Positions 1 to 11,683 of a DNA stretch of 64,000 nucleotides are shown one piece after another. The notes beneath the pieces are model-generated. The model made no database searches. It was not told the origin of the DNA and saw only the letters and a program-made list of their open reading frames with translations. A program made the position numbers and the translations under genes. The DNA comes from Panopea generosa. Taxonomy: Eukaryota; Mollusca; Bivalvia; Adapedonta; Hiatellidae. Numbering within the stretch: the first letter of the stretch is position 1; each line of letters opens with the position of its first letter. Where the stretch lies: positions 28,660,432 to 28,724,431 of the forward strand of contig CM055907.1 in the NCBI GenBank assembly GCA_029582155.1, given 5' to 3'.

Positions 1-346
1 CCTTTGGTATGTTTTAGAAGGTAGACAAAGGCCCCTTGGTATGTTTTAGAAGGTAGACAAAAGCCCCTTGGTATGTTTTAGAAGGTAGACAAAAGCCCCT
101 TGGTATGTTTTAGAAGGTAGACAAAGGCCCCTTGGTATGTTTTAGAAGGTAGACAAATGCCCTTTGGTATGTTTTAGAAGGTAGACAAAAGCCCCTTGGT
201 GGACAAAATCCCCTTGGTATGTTTTAGAAGGTAGACAAAAGCCCCTTGGTATGATTTAGAAGGTAGACAAATGCCCTTTGGTATGTTTTAGAAGGTAGAC
301 AAAAGCCCCTTGGTGTGTTTTAGAAGGTAAACAAATGCCCATTGCC
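1..346. repeat. 32-bp minisatellite, left end cut by window edge
   Basis: About ten copies of a 32-bp unit containing GGTATGTTTTAGAAGG and GTAGACAAA. Copies differ by one or two bases; one copy near 200 is shortened. The array runs off the left edge, so its true length is unknown. Confidence 0.95.
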
Positions 347-375
347 TTGTCCATCTTGTCATACAGTCACTAGAT

Positions 376-768
376 GCTTCTATAAAAACTCTGTGCTGAA
401 GAAAGTGAAAATGTTTTATAATAAGAAGCGTCAAAGCAAATGATGGCCAGGGTCCATCTGATTCATGACAATGCCCACTCTCACAGGTGCGAGGATGTTA
501 AGACTTTCAAGGCGTCTAAAAACGTGCATGTTGTAAATCAACAGCCTTACTCACCGGACCCGAGTCCATGCGACTTCTTTTTATTGCTAAGGCTTAAAAA
601 TGCTTTCTTGGGGAAAATAAAAGTCCAGAAATTTTCTTGGCAGCGCTATCTACCAATGTCTCCAACAGATACAAAAAAAGACTATCTAACTGAATTAAAC
701 GACTGGATTAAAAAAAGTTACAAACTTGTGTTTCGGTAAAGGGGGAATACTTTGAAGGTTTGCAATAA
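376..768 (+). pseudogene. mariner transposase fragment, C-terminal catalytic part
   Basis: Relic of a Tc1/mariner DDE transposase, the enzyme that cuts and joins mariner DNA transposons. The frame at 440-739 carries HDNAHSH with the second catalytic Asp and, 34 residues further on, the third Asp in PYSPDPSPCDFF; a D34D spacing is typical of the mariner branch. An upstream frame (about 385-435) reads LKKVK-like residues expected just before HDN and ends in a stop, so one frameshift separates them. A second shift near 725 moves the usual C-terminal GEYFEGL into another frame, ending at the stop at 766. Intact mariner transposases are about 345 residues; only about 125 are left here and no terminal repeats were found. 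The core DDE match is clear; the fragment cannot be active. Confidence 0.85.
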
Positions 769-3068
769 ATTTATTTTTGATAAAACGCTGCACTTCAGAA
801 ATCTTACCTCAATGACACAATTTGTTACAGGATCATTGTTACACCAACGCTGAATGTCGCACTGTTTTATTAGTGCAAAAATCTAGTAAAATTGCACCGA
901 CTGTTCGACTGTTGTAGTCGTATTATCTAATTTAAATTAAGTGCGGTACGGTGCGGTCTGACTGTCTGTCTGGTTTGTTATATGTGTCTTTTGTTCATCT
1001 GTTTGATGTATAACTTAATTTTTCATTCTTTATTTGGCAAACAATGGCTGGTAAAGGCATTTAGCTCTTTGCTTTTGGGTGTCTGCTTATAACTGGTCTT
1101 GATTTAAAGGGGTAAACAAATACACATGCAGCTGTTGTTGAATATGTAGGTTTGAAAACCACAAACTAAGTACTTGTAAACCAACTTATTAATCATGCTC
1201 TCGGCAAAATAAGTGAACCATCACAACGAATATGAGGCAGTTCAACCAGAGACCATGCTGTCTATAGTTTAACTATTGTTCGATTATAGAATGATCAAAC
1301 TATATACTTCTTGTTTGGCTACAACTATGTCATTCTCAAACCACTGGTTCACTTACTGCCTCTATTTAGTGGAGTCTCACCTTAAGAGAAACGAAAGTGC
1401 GTGGATCAACATAAATGAGTATAATACCTAGACAGCGCCTGTATCGAACATCGGTCTCTCCTATGCATCTGTTCTAAATATACATCAAGATCTTGGATCG
1501 CTTGATGATCATATTACTCGATAGCGCATTAAGTCGCGCTTGATTTTTTTTCTGGGTATGGATATTCGATCCTCCAGCGAGAATATTTTTTATATCCCTT
1601 TATATATTTATAGTAGTTATAAACTCAAACAAATCGGGCGGGGTATCTGCATTTAGCATTGTGTCATTCGTCTTCCTCTACTGGTACCGTGAGGGGAAAG
1701 TTGTGAATTACAGGCAATATGATTTCATTTGTGTTTTACGGCACAACAAATACTAAAGTAGAGCAGTTAATACCGATTAGAAACTCAAGAATGCGTTCAA
1801 TTTATTTTTCTCGAAGTTTGACGTTTATTCCGTTGCATTTTATGACGTGTAACGCATTTTTAAATGTTATTTCATACCATGACTGGAAAAATGATAAGAC
1901 TAATACGTTTGAACCTGAAGTTAAACGGAATCAAACTTTTGACTCTTTTTCGATTCAGTCTCTACGTTCTCATTCAACAAACTCACCAGAAGGGCATACT
2001 CGTTTTCAAGTTCGTTTTGTTTAGTAACTTCGGGACCAAGCGAGCGCTTACTTTGCTCATGTTTAAGTTTTTTTCTGAAACAGAAACATCAAACTCCGAC
2101 GAAAGATCTCTTACAGTTGGTAGCCTGTGTTGATAGATAGCATATCTAACCTTTTATGGTAACGGATCTCTGATTGTTAGTGTTCTTCCACATCTCGAGT
2201 CATCCTCAATGGAATCTCGTCCTTTCCGAAATCGACCATGCCAATTAAACACTAATGAACGACTGCATTTATGTTTTATTCCTATTTTAAACATATTATT
2301 GTCTAGGTCGGTGTTTTGCCTAATCTAACACAAAACTTGTTGGCTGCTGTTGTATATCTTTACTTTTCAATAACAACACGTCTAAACTTCCTGTTGTAAC
2401 TCCGCGACGGATACTGCTATTCAGATTATTTAACGGAAACGTCATGACGTTAGATATGCGGCAAATGTAACAAATAAATGTTCCGTAAATTTGTTATTTT
2501 AATTTAAGCGATGTATTTTGTTTAGATTTTTAAACTTAGAATTCGACATTCTCCGGGTAGCGATACATGCGTTGTCATGGAAACGAATGCTGCATATATA
2601 AAGTACAAAGTTATCATTTTTAATTAATCTTTATTTCTGATGCATATTTTTATACAAATAAAACAATACAGTATGTAATTATATACTATCATAGTATTAC
2701 TTAAAGTACAGCAAATGTCCACGAACTTATCGAACAACATTCGTATGTTCAGACGTTACGTCATACGACGAATGACACTGAGAAACACTTATACCACGCA
2801 TTTTTCCAGTCCTTATAGACATAATATGTTAAATTAAAGGTAAATGTACCCTTTTTCTGAGTTATGCAATAAAAAAATCTTACATTCGTGTTCATCTGTC
2901 ATTGAAATTATTACACTCGTTGGCAAAATGATATGATGTTCATCAGAGTTACGCACAAATATATATATTTGCCAACTTGTTTAATAAATTCAATAATAAA
3001 TAAGGACTCATGTAATATCTTTTTTATATTATCTAGCTAAAATGAACTTGACATTACATGAAAATGAC
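769..3068. other. AT-rich stretch without recognised gene
   Basis: Several open frames of 90-100 codons (for example 1719-2024) overlap one another in different frames and have no recognisable motif; I read them as chance. A weak tRNA-like patch lies at 1505-1590 (separate entry). Nothing else identified. Confidence 0.6.
1505..1590 (+). mobile_element. possible tRNA-derived SINE remnant
   Basis: ATTCGATCCTCC at about 1566 resembles an internal RNA polymerase III B box, and GATAGCGCATTAAG about 45 bases upstream resembles an A box. No target duplication or tail was found. This could be chance. Confidence 0.25.
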
Positions 3069-3443
3069 TTTTCTTTAATGATCAATATTATATGACTCAG
3101 CATAACCTCTAAACTGTTTGTCTTTAATTATCAGTACATTGTTATATGACCCAGCATAACCTCTAAACTGTTTGTGTTTAATGGTCAATATTATATGACT
3201 CAGCATAACCTCTAAACTGTTTGTTTTTAATGATCTGTACAATATTATATGACTCAGCATAACCTCTTAACTGTTTGTGTTTAATGGTCAATATTATATG
3301 ATTCAGCATAACCTCTAAACTGTTTGTGTTAAATGATCTGTACAATATTATATGATTCAGCATAACCTCTAAACTGTTTGTGTTTAATGATCTGTACAAT
3401 ATTATATGACTCAGCATAACCTCTAATCTGTTTGTTTTTATGG
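3069..3443. repeat. 49/54-bp minisatellite, seven copies
   Basis: CAGCATAACCTCTA recurs at 3098, 3152, 3201, 3255, 3304, 3358 and 3412. Spacing is mostly 54 with two 49-base steps, the short steps lacking a piece near TGATCTGTAC. Minus-strand open frames here simply read the array. Confidence 0.95.
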
Positions 3444-5045
3444 TTTTTGAATTCACACCGAAACTTGTAAATCTTGCAAAAATAGTACTCAACATTTAAA
3501 TCTGCAATCTAATGAAGACTAACAAAGTGCAACGAAACACACCATTAGGGACGGCACTTTTATTGTAATGGCTGCACACTAAATTTATACATTTCGTTTA
3601 AATACGTTTATACAGATCATGGGGGCATATTTGTTAACAAGTGTGTAAATATGACAGAATCAACGTACCTTAAGTCATTGTATATTAATTTACACCCATA
3701 ATGCCAATACATATTATAAACAATGTGACAATGGTAAACTCAAATGAATAAAGAAGTCTTTACAAAAGTACTAGATTAGAACTCTCATTTCGTTAAATTA
3801 TGCAAAGGTAGAGATATGCAAATGTAAGTATAAAACTAATGTACTTTATGTATATAACCTATTTTTATCTCAGAAATAGAACATTTAATAGACAGAAATT
3901 CCTTTCATTCTGTCGAATCTCTTCACTTCAATGCAAAAGTCATTCCCGGGAATGGGCGTGAGTTGTGCCATCTGTAATTCATGGTCCCGTAACATTACGC
4001 TCAGTTCATGATGGAACACAGCTTACAGTTTATGTATGCATCTGATTATATATTTTATAGCTAACTAAACTTGACATTACATGCAAATGACTTTATTGAG
4101 TTTTCTGTACCATATGCATGTGCTTTTGTATGATTTAAGAATGCACAGCGTAACCGATATACATGCTAAACTATGCAGGATGTTTGTTTATCTCGCAACA
4201 GACGGGAATACATTACAAAACCGTATTCACCAGCATCTGTATGGTATACTGAGCACAAACGATGTGTAACAACATAAAACGTATAGAGATGACACTTTCA
4301 CTATAAATAATTAAGTTTGCACTTAAATGATTATATCACACAAGTCATGTATAGTTGTTTAAATTTGGTAAAATACACTGAAATTCCTTACATCCGGAAA
4401 TCACAATGAACGTGAATGAATGATAAAATAAAACTAGTAAAATCTTCTCTAACAGTTTGATTAACTTGGCAGCGTAAGTGGCATTGTTAACTTATTGTTA
4501 ACCCATCTTAACTTACATAAACAAAACTAAATATCACGTAGATGATAAAGTGCTCAGACGAGAGGCACTCTGACGAACACGCTTCTATGGAAACTATACA
4601 TATAATTTTCGTAACGGTTTGTATTACAAGAAAGAATTATCAAATAGCTACACAATGCACGCCATTGAGTTAACAATATATCAAAGTTTATTCATTTCAA
4701 ATAAGAATGGTCGTATTTGTTACCGTCATGAAGGAGAATTTGAAGTCTTATATTTGAGCTTATTACAACGCGTACATCGTTTTAAGTATACTTTGTAAAG
4801 CCATATTTTCAAAATTGTATGATGTACATGGATCGCCTAATGTCGCTAGAGCAAAGATTTACAGATGGTAAAATACATGAACATTTGACATCAAATATGA
4901 TTCCCTCATCGGTAGACCTATTTCGGGTGTTAGTTCTGCAAACATGTATGCAGTAAATAAAATCATAAATCTATGTTAGGTTCACCTTGCAGATCCTAAT
5001 TTATTTGGTATCTTAGCAGCTGTTCACAAAATCCTGACTAAACCG
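3444..5045. other. AT-rich stretch, no gene; diverged copy of 3.0-kb flank
   Basis: The words AACTTGACATTACATG at 3047 and 4067 and looser similarity downstream suggest an old duplication about 1 kb apart. No coding sequence or RNA gene recognised. Confidence 0.5.
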
Positions 5046-5287
5046 CTAACGGTAAAGATGTGTGCTAGATGGGTACCTCAGCTCGTAAACGGTAAAGATG
5101 TGTGCTAGATGGGTACCTCAGCTCTTAAACGGTAAAGATTTGTGCTAGATGGGTACCTCAGCTCTTAAACGGTAAATATTGTGCTATATGGGTACCTCAG
5201 CTCGTAAACGGTTAAGATGTGTGCTAGATGGGTACCTAAGCCCGTAAACGGTAAAGATGTGTGCTAGATGGGTACCTCAGCTCGTTA
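5046..5287. repeat. 40-bp minisatellite, six copies
   Basis: GGTACCTCAG or a one-base variant occurs at 5072, 5112, 5152, 5191, 5231 and 5271. The unit also contains AAACGGTAAAGATGTGTGC. Copies are nearly identical. Confidence 0.95.
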
Positions 5288-5519
5288 ATGATTCTCAAAA
5301 GGCCACTGGAGTATAAAACGCAAAAATCTGCTTCAGGAGTAGAAGTATTGTTTTCATTAAAAAACGAATATTTTAATTGCTTAGTGTTAATGAAACATGT
5401 GTGTTTTATTCTGAGTCCCCAATGGCGTGTTCATAATAAATAATGGAAGAATAAGGTATAAACAAAATATAAATCATTGTCAAACAATCGAGCAGTGCCA
5501 AAAATCTACTCTACTAGAT

Positions 5520-5985
5520 ATTTTTTCAATTCCAGCCGTCCTGTCATTCAAATTCCTACCCAAAATGGTCGATCAATTACTGGTAATTTTACAAAGAATA
5601 TGTTTTTAAAAGGGTAAACAGGTATATGGAAAAAGATGACCAGCACTTGGTTTGCGAGACATATGCCTCCTGAATGATAATGTAGCTACCTACAAGAGCC
5701 CAGTTGTCCAGCAATTGCTGAAAGAAGAAAGGGTTGTACAACTGACCCGGTACAACTACCACACACACTGTACTCTCCAGACACAAGTCTTCGTGGTATC
5801 TTCCTGTTTCCTAGACTTAAAAACATCTATGCTGACCGCCGTTATACCACGAAAAGTGCTGCTGATTCCACAATGTTTCAGTGTCTACAGAGTATACTAG
5901 TTACAGACTACTCTGCGGCTTTCCGGTAATGTATTTCCCGTGTGTATGTCTCGGTAAATGGAAAGTACTTTGAAGGGTTGCACTA
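5520..5985 (+). pseudogene. second mariner transposase fragment, frameshifted
   Basis: A more decayed mariner-type transposase. FLPKM near 5560 and ITGNF near 5575 match the stretch before the second catalytic Asp, in different frames. LLNDNVATYKSPVVQQLL at 5665-5720 is the HDN region with Asp kept and His replaced by Asn. A frame change then gives YSPDTSLRGIFLFPRLKN (about 5770-5823), where the third catalytic Asp of the usual CDFF is now Gly. A further segment reads DRRYTTKSAADSTMFQCLQS, and NGKYFEGL precedes the end near 5985. The order and spacing of these blocks support one decayed gene. It differs enough from the copy at 376-768 to come from another mariner lineage. Confidence 0.8.
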
Positions 5986-6112
5986 ATCAAATGAAAATGG
6001 AAAACAACATAATTATCCAAAAAATGAACGTTGTCTCAAATATTTAAGGTTTCCCCTCGTTTATGCGCCGATTACTCAACGCCAATACTATCTGTAATCT
6101 TAGCATGTGGGT

Positions 6113-6424
6113 TATTGATCGTGTCCGTCGATTGTGCATGCACTTTTTGTCCGCTTGACGCTTTTTGTCCGCAACGCTATTTATCCGCAGAAAAAAAAGA
6201 AAATCGTCGACTTTTGTCCGCATGACGACTTTTATCCGCAGAAAATTTGGAAAAATGACGCCTTTTGTCCGCATGACGCCTTATATCCGCAGAAACTTTG
6301 GAAAAATGACGTCTTTTGTCCGCATTATATGGAATACAGTTATCTTTAATTTTAGTTTACACGAATTAAATCTGCATGCCTGCAAGATAATATATATTTT
6401 GTTCAATCTAATGTCACAGATAAG
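6113..6424 (+). mobile_element. minisatellite-bearing element, copy A
   Basis: A core of about 50-bp units (TTTTGTCCGCATGACG, ATCCGCAGAAA, GGAAAAATGACG) is flanked by unique arms. The whole is matched in reverse complement at 12042-12857: the right arm with ATGCCTGCAAGATAATATAT matches 12042-12140, and the left arm with TTGTCCGCTTGAC matches 12800-12857. Shared unique arms around a variable core suggest a dispersed element, as in bivalve 'pearl'-type repeats. The superfamily is unknown. Confidence 0.65.
6146..6335. repeat. ~50-bp minisatellite core of copy A
   Basis: About three to four copies of a unit holding GTCCGCATGACG and TATCCGCAGAAA. It is the reverse complement of the array at 12433-12835. 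Confidence 0.85.
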
Positions 6425-6533
6425 TTGTGGTCGAGGCAAGTTAGAGTGGTGGAGGTATCTTGTAACAGTATTTCAACTCAGTAAATATACTCCATTTATT
6501 ATTTTCATATTCATGTAATGAACTTAAAGGCGA

Positions 6534-7267
6534 TTGCGGTAGTTTCCGTTTTTCACAACGTTATGATTTTACGTGCGCACCGGTTGCACCGTTTGATGTA
6601 TTTTCGGATAATTTGGACAAATTTTTATTGCAAGTTACATATTAAATCACAAACCTGAAATGAATTTTTTTATAATAAGAGCAAAAGAAGTAATAATTTA
6701 TTGATTGGCAAAACATGAAAATTAAGAAAACTGAAAATAATTGCTTTGCCATGTAGAAGGTCAATTTCATTTTTTTCAAAAATAAGCATGGTGAGCTATT
6801 GTTTTTAAGATGTTATATTATAGAACAATGTTTGATCAATAATTCATGCAATTTTAACCAAATTCTATTGGTGAGAAATTATTTTTTTTTCAATTTAAAA
6901 AAAAGGGGAGATAATTTGAGAAAAAAAAATTGCTCAACATGTTATTTTTTTCCAAGAAGAAACTATTTGTATGTAATTTGTTGTTTATTTCTGGAAACTA
7001 TTTGTATTCACATGTATTTAGTGTAGAATTCATGTTATGACTATGTATTATTTTCATTTTTTGGGATTTCTCATATTTCATGGTATTTTCTTCTCCGAGC
7101 AGAGGAAGTGTACATCTTAAAGGGTCAAAATAATAAAAAGAAGCATGGTGACATACTGTTTTTATTTCATTTTTGTATAACATTTGTAATTATCTAACAA
7201 CCCTGAAAGTTTCAACAACATCTATTGGTTAGAAAAAAAATGATGAAACTGTAGCAATCGTCTTTAA
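6534..7267. mobile_element. TTAA-flanked TIR element, non-autonomous
   Basis: The left end TTAAAGGCGATTGCGGTAG (6534 on) and the right end, read on the other strand from 7267, TTAAAGACGATTGCTACAG, pair over 23 bases with four mismatches. Both ends carry TTAA, which could be a piggyBac-like target duplication or simply part of the TIR. The 730-bp interior is AT-rich, contains several A/T runs and has no transposase. The repeated phrase TCTATTGGT occurs inside at about 6866 and 7221. Confidence 0.6.
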
Positions 7268-7545
7268 ACAGTTTTAGATGTATTTCAATCGTAAGCAAGT
7301 TATATACATGTATATGCATGTTCTAAGCGCATGTTGATCTACAGAAATCTAGACAATGGTGACACAACTATCCAGTTCAAGCGACCAATAGTGAATGCAT
7401 TTTATTTAAAACATTCTGAAGGACAGACGGAAGATGGAAGATGTTCATATTAGGGCATCTTTCAAAGAGATCGTGCTCTTATTATAGCAATTTTACGGCT
7501 TTTATTGGTGGTTGTAAATGTAAAATTGAAAATACAAGCAGTTAG

Positions 7546-7689
7546 AAGTTAGTTTGATATTCGTTTTTCTACCTTTTGATATTTAAAGGAGAAACTCTTC
7601 AAATTGGAGGCTATGGTTAGGACTAGAATTAGTGTTAGTGTTAGGTTCATGGTGAATATCGAATATAAATATGAATATCAAACTAACTT
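7546..7689. mobile_element. 144-bp miniature inverted-repeat element
   Basis: A perfect 17-bp inverted repeat, AAGTTAGTTTGATATTC at 7546-7562 and its complement at 7673-7689, encloses 110 bases with no coding potential. The same terminal word, GAATATCAAACTAACT, appears alone at 60321-60336, which suggests a dispersed family. Confidence 0.6.
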
Positions 7690-8129
7690 AACTCTACCGA
7701 AAAAAACATTATATTATCTTCAGATCGTCAGTTTCTGGATGGCCACGGGATTTATTTACAAAATAAAAGGGTTATAAGTATATGAAAAAGGTATAGTATT
7801 TTATTTTAACTTGGATATGTCAATTAAAAATATAAACACTATTCCCCACAATAACGTTAGTCTCTCCGTAGTAACTAGTTTCCTTTAAGAATTTCCAGAC
7901 TTTTAAGTTCATTATTCCCTTTGCACTTACTCGTATAAGTTTCTGATTGACTTGATAAGGACGTAAATTGACTGCTTTGTGGTCCTTGTTTTAATTTATC
8001 ATGAACTATTTATGCTCAATTTAAACAAAATTGTATTTCCATTATGTGTTTGTTTAGTAATTTGAAGAAATATTTTTTTCAAATAGTGAATGTTAGCTGC
8101 ACACTTGTTTTTAAATATTTTATAATAAT
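7690..8129. other. no feature recognised
   Basis: AT-rich sequence between a miniature element and the composite repeat. No gene, RNA or tandem array seen. Confidence 0.5.
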
Positions 8130-8209
8130 CGAGAGCTCTGTCCTTCGGACAGCTTTTTTTTTTTTACATTTTCCTCGGTTTCGTTTATTTATGTATTACA
8201 GATAATTTG

Positions 8210-8425
8210 GAAATTTTTGCTATTTGTTTCCATGGTGAGATCACGGGGTTGACATGTGCACACAGTTTCGTAAAGTAACCTTGATCGGTTTTGGAGTTAT
8301 GACCCGGAAAGCTGCAAATCTTATAACTGAGGCTATTTGTTTACATGGTAACATAAAAAAAAGAGAACTCCCTCAAGTTACTTTGAATGGTTTTGTAGTT
8401 GGAAACGGAAAATTTTGCTATTATG
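8210..8425 (+). repeat. outer ~162-bp unit, left copies
   Basis: The sequence ACATGTGCACACAGTTTCGT, GGTTTTGGAGTT and CCGGAAA matches units at 9928 and 10090. A second partial unit starts near 8340. Confidence 0.6.
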
Positions 8426-8427
8426 CA

Positions 8428-8480
8428 CCCCCCCCCCCCCCCACACACACACACACACATACACACACACCCCACCCCGC
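8428..8480. repeat. poly-C followed by (CA)n microsatellite
   Basis: Fifteen C residues lead into about fifteen CA dinucleotides with one T interruption at 8460, then C-rich sequence. Reading frames across it are artefacts. Confidence 0.95.
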
Positions 8481-8543
8481 CACAATTTTTTTGTGTGGCA
8501 TATAGTAATCGCAGCGTCCGTCCGTCATTCCGTCCGGTATTTC

Positions 8544-9740
8544 GTGTCCGGCCTGTAACTTTGTCATGTATAGATGGATTGTGTTAATACTTGCTACAAA
8601 TGATCAACATAGCATTACGACGTGTCACAAGTAAGACTCACAACTGTACCTCAAAGGTCAAGGTCACACTTTGAGTTTGTTTCATAACACTTCTGTGAGT
8701 CTGAGTGAGATTTTGTGTCCGGCCTGTAACTTTCTCGTGCAGAAATGGATTTTATAAATACTTGCTACAAATGATCAACATAACATGACGACGTGCCGCG
8801 AGTAAGACACATACCCGTACCTAAAAGGTCAAGGTCAAGGTCACACTTTGAGTTTGTTTGAGTCTGTGTGAGATCTCGTGTCCGGCTTGTAACTTTGTCA
8901 TGCATAGATAGCTTTTGTTAATACTTGCTACAAATGATCAACATAAAATGACGTGCATTACAACGAGACTCCCACTTCAATGGTCAAGGTCACAATTTAA
9001 CTTTGTTTGATGACACTTTCAGTCAGATTGAGATTTCGTCTCTGGTCTGTAACTTTTCACCTAAGGATTAATTTCATAAACACTTGGCTCATTTCATCAG
9101 CATGACATGATGACGTGTCACATGTAAGACCAACATGCGTTCCTCAAAGGTCAAGTTCACACTATGACAACACTTTGAATCTGTGTGAAATTTCGTGTAC
9201 TGCCTGTAACTCTGGCATGAATAGATGGATTTTATAAATACTTGCTACAAATAATCAACATAACATGACGACGTGTTGCATGCAACAACAAGACTCAAAC
9301 TTCAAACATCAAGGTCACAATTTAACTTTGTTTGGCAACACTCTCAGTCTGTTTGAGATTCCGTGTCTAGTCTGTAACATTGTCACCTATGGATAAATTA
9401 AAAAAAACAACACTTGGCTCAGTTGATCAACATGGCATACTTAAATGTCGCATGTAAGACCCAGAACCTTTCCTCAAAGGTCAAGGTCACACTTTCAATT
9501 TGTTTGATATTGCGTGTCTGGTCTGTAACTTTGTCTTTAACTCGGCTCAAATGATCAATATAACATGACGACGTGTCTCACGTAAGACCTAGACCCGTAT
9601 CTCAAAGGTCAATGTCACACTTTGAGTATGTATGACACCCTCCTTTAACTTTATCAGACATGGATGGATTTCAAAAATACTTGGCTCTGTTTATCAATTG
9701 ATCAACATGACATGACGACGTGTTACGTCTGAAACGTCAG
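8544..9740 (+). repeat. diverged ~160-bp tandem array, eight units
   Basis: Unit starts marked by GTGTCCGGCCTGTAAC or variants lie at about 8544, 8715, 8878, 9038, 9195, 9363, 9514 and 9645, so spacing falls between 131 and 171. Each unit holds a GATCAACATRACATGACGACG block and most hold GGTCAAGGTCACA. Copies are clearly diverged, so the array is old. It contains many AGGTCA-type words. Confidence 0.9.
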
Positions 9741-9884
9741 TCCATTACTCTTGATATTCATGGATACATCGCTACCTTTTATAACATATATTTTTATTTT
9801 CACAGACCATTTGGGGAGGGGGTGGCATGTGACACTTACCAGCGACATTTCTTGTTTTTACTACTGTTTGTTTTTACTTTGTAA

Positions 9885-10240
9885 CAGGAAAATATGTTAA
9901 AAATGAAAACTCCCTCATACCAAAAGGCACTACTACAACTCAAGGTTGATATGTATACAAAGTTTCGTGATGTTATCTTGAATGGTTTTAGAGTTGTGCT
10001 CCGGAAACGATGAATTTTGTAATTTTGGCTATTTGTTTCATGGTAACAGAAAAAAAATGTTGACAATAAAAACTCCCTAATAGTAAAACGCACTACTAGG
10101 CCTCCAGGTTGACATATGTACAAAGTTTCGTGAAGTTATCTTGAATGGCTTTGTAGTTGTACTCCGGAAACATAAAATTTTGTAATTTGGGTATTTGTTT
10201 TCATAGCAACAGAAAAAATATTAAAAATTTACTCCCTCAT
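9885..10240 (+). repeat. outer ~162-bp unit, right copies
   Basis: GGCACTACTAC at 9926 and CGCACTACTAGG at 10089 begin successive units containing ACAAAGTTTCGTGA, TTATCTTGAATGG and CTCCGGAAAC, period about 162. A third, more decayed unit is at 10470-10560 after a T/TTG-rich tract at 10431-10470. Confidence 0.8.
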
Positions 10241-10799
10241 AGCAATTGTATCCTAAGCCAAATTCTGAAATGTTTCGTCATTCGTTTGCTTATTAAGGCT
10301 CTTGTTTGTGGAACTCTATTCTATCATATATAGAAAATGCAAATTATATAAATTAGTTTATATTAATATGGTGGGGGCCTCAAGGAAGATTTATTTCAAA
10401 TGAGTTCTCCCGTTAATAAAAGTCTTTATATTTCTATTATTGTTATTATTGTTGTTGTTGTTTTTATTACATAAGGCACTTCTAGACCTACTTTCTGACA
10501 TGTGAACAACGTTTAGTAAAATTTCCTTGAGAAAATTTGGAGTTGTACTCCGGAAATGCTTTCGGACGCACGGACACATGGACGCACGCACGGAGGTGCC
10601 TATTTTAATATTCCCCGCAAAATTGAGTTTAGATCAAACGAGATTACAATGTTTGAAATATGCATGTCCGCTAAAAATCACATATGAATAATTTCTTTGG
10701 CTGATATTCACCCATGATCTTCGACGGTTGCTAATGACAAACGACGTTTTGAATATGATTAAGACTACGAGAATATAAAAATATAATTAAACCGCTTAT

Positions 10800-11025
10800 G
10801 TCGTTTGGCTATCAATCAAGGGGTCGTGAGTTCGAATTCTCGTCCGGCAATGGTTGCCGCAAGGATTGATATACAGCATTACGTCTCAGTACCGTTTGTC
10901 TCTCGCCGTTGATTTTAGTGAGAATGTTATCAGAAACTTGCGGAGATGGGTATTTTCGAGTAATGATCGTCTATTAGCCATGATTGACATACAGTTGCGC
11001 TTAATATTCAAACAAACAAGCTAAA
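10800..11025 (+). mobile_element. tRNA-derived SINE, family I
   Basis: GGTCGTGAGTTCGAATTC near 10820 is a good polymerase III B box. The body from 10925 (TTATCAGAAACTTGCGGAG, GATCGTCTATTAGCC) and the end (CTTAATATTCAAACAAAC) match the truncated copy at 63361-63518. No A box or target duplication is clear, so the 5' end is approximate. Confidence 0.6.
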
Positions 11026-11683
11026 GTGCACCGATGGCGATCCACTTTAAAAATATTTATAAAAATGGTTATTTCTTACAAGTCAAACGGAAGGATATGA
11101 AAATTCTCTTCAAATACATTTACTAAGTTCAATGATGTGCTGAAATTTTATTTCGTAATATTAATTGTTTAACTTTAGACACCGTTTGCGATTTACTGTG
11201 GAGGAAACCGGGACAAGTCGGAATGAAAATTGCATTTGTCACAATGTATACATATTTGTTTTACATACATTCACGTATTATACGCAAATCATAAATATCT
11301 GGTTTCTCTTGTCATTTAAGTTTAAAGATTTTATACTAATATAATTGGTTGTTTCACAAAATGACACAAATTGCGAACTGAAATGTTCCAATTTGCCCAA
11401 GCATTTGGGATAGTTGGAACATCGCTTGTTTTATTGTAAATTATAAACCAAATTAATAGGGTTCATTCGTGTTCGCTCCTTAGCTCCCACGTGACTGGAA
11501 GGGGTTTTATACAGCTAGGCACAATTGTTCTAATAAGACTTTTTTTTTGCAATATCCGAACTATAAAGGTATGTTACAACTGTCACAGTGTTAGTTTGGG
11601 ATAAATATCGAATATTACATGTTGGTGTAAGAGTCCACACAATATGAAAAAAGCTCTCTCTTATGTATATAAAATGAGAATTT
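11026..11683. other. no gene recognised
   Basis: AT-rich sequence with no array or coding motif. The last 100 bases may belong to the diverged tandem element that follows. Confidence 0.5.

Larger units (their letters stand above)
8130..10620. mobile_element. composite repeat element with nested arrays
   Basis: The layers, in order, are: a perfect hairpin CTGTCC-TTC-GGACAG (8138-8152) followed by a T run; one and a part unit of an outer ~162-bp repeat; a C/CA tract; an inner ~160-bp array; outer units again near 9928 and 10090; a T/TTG tract; and a last degenerate outer unit near 10470 with GGACGCACGG words and TATTCCCCGC. Outer units on both sides of the inner array imply nesting or one element with two kinds of repeat. 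Phrases such as AAGGTCAAGGTCACACTTTG are, to my knowledge, common in bivalve dispersed repeats. Exact ends are uncertain. Confidence 0.5.

Noticed and set aside
1719..2133. two overlapping frames of ~90-100 codons
   Set aside because: They overlap in different frames with no motif in either.
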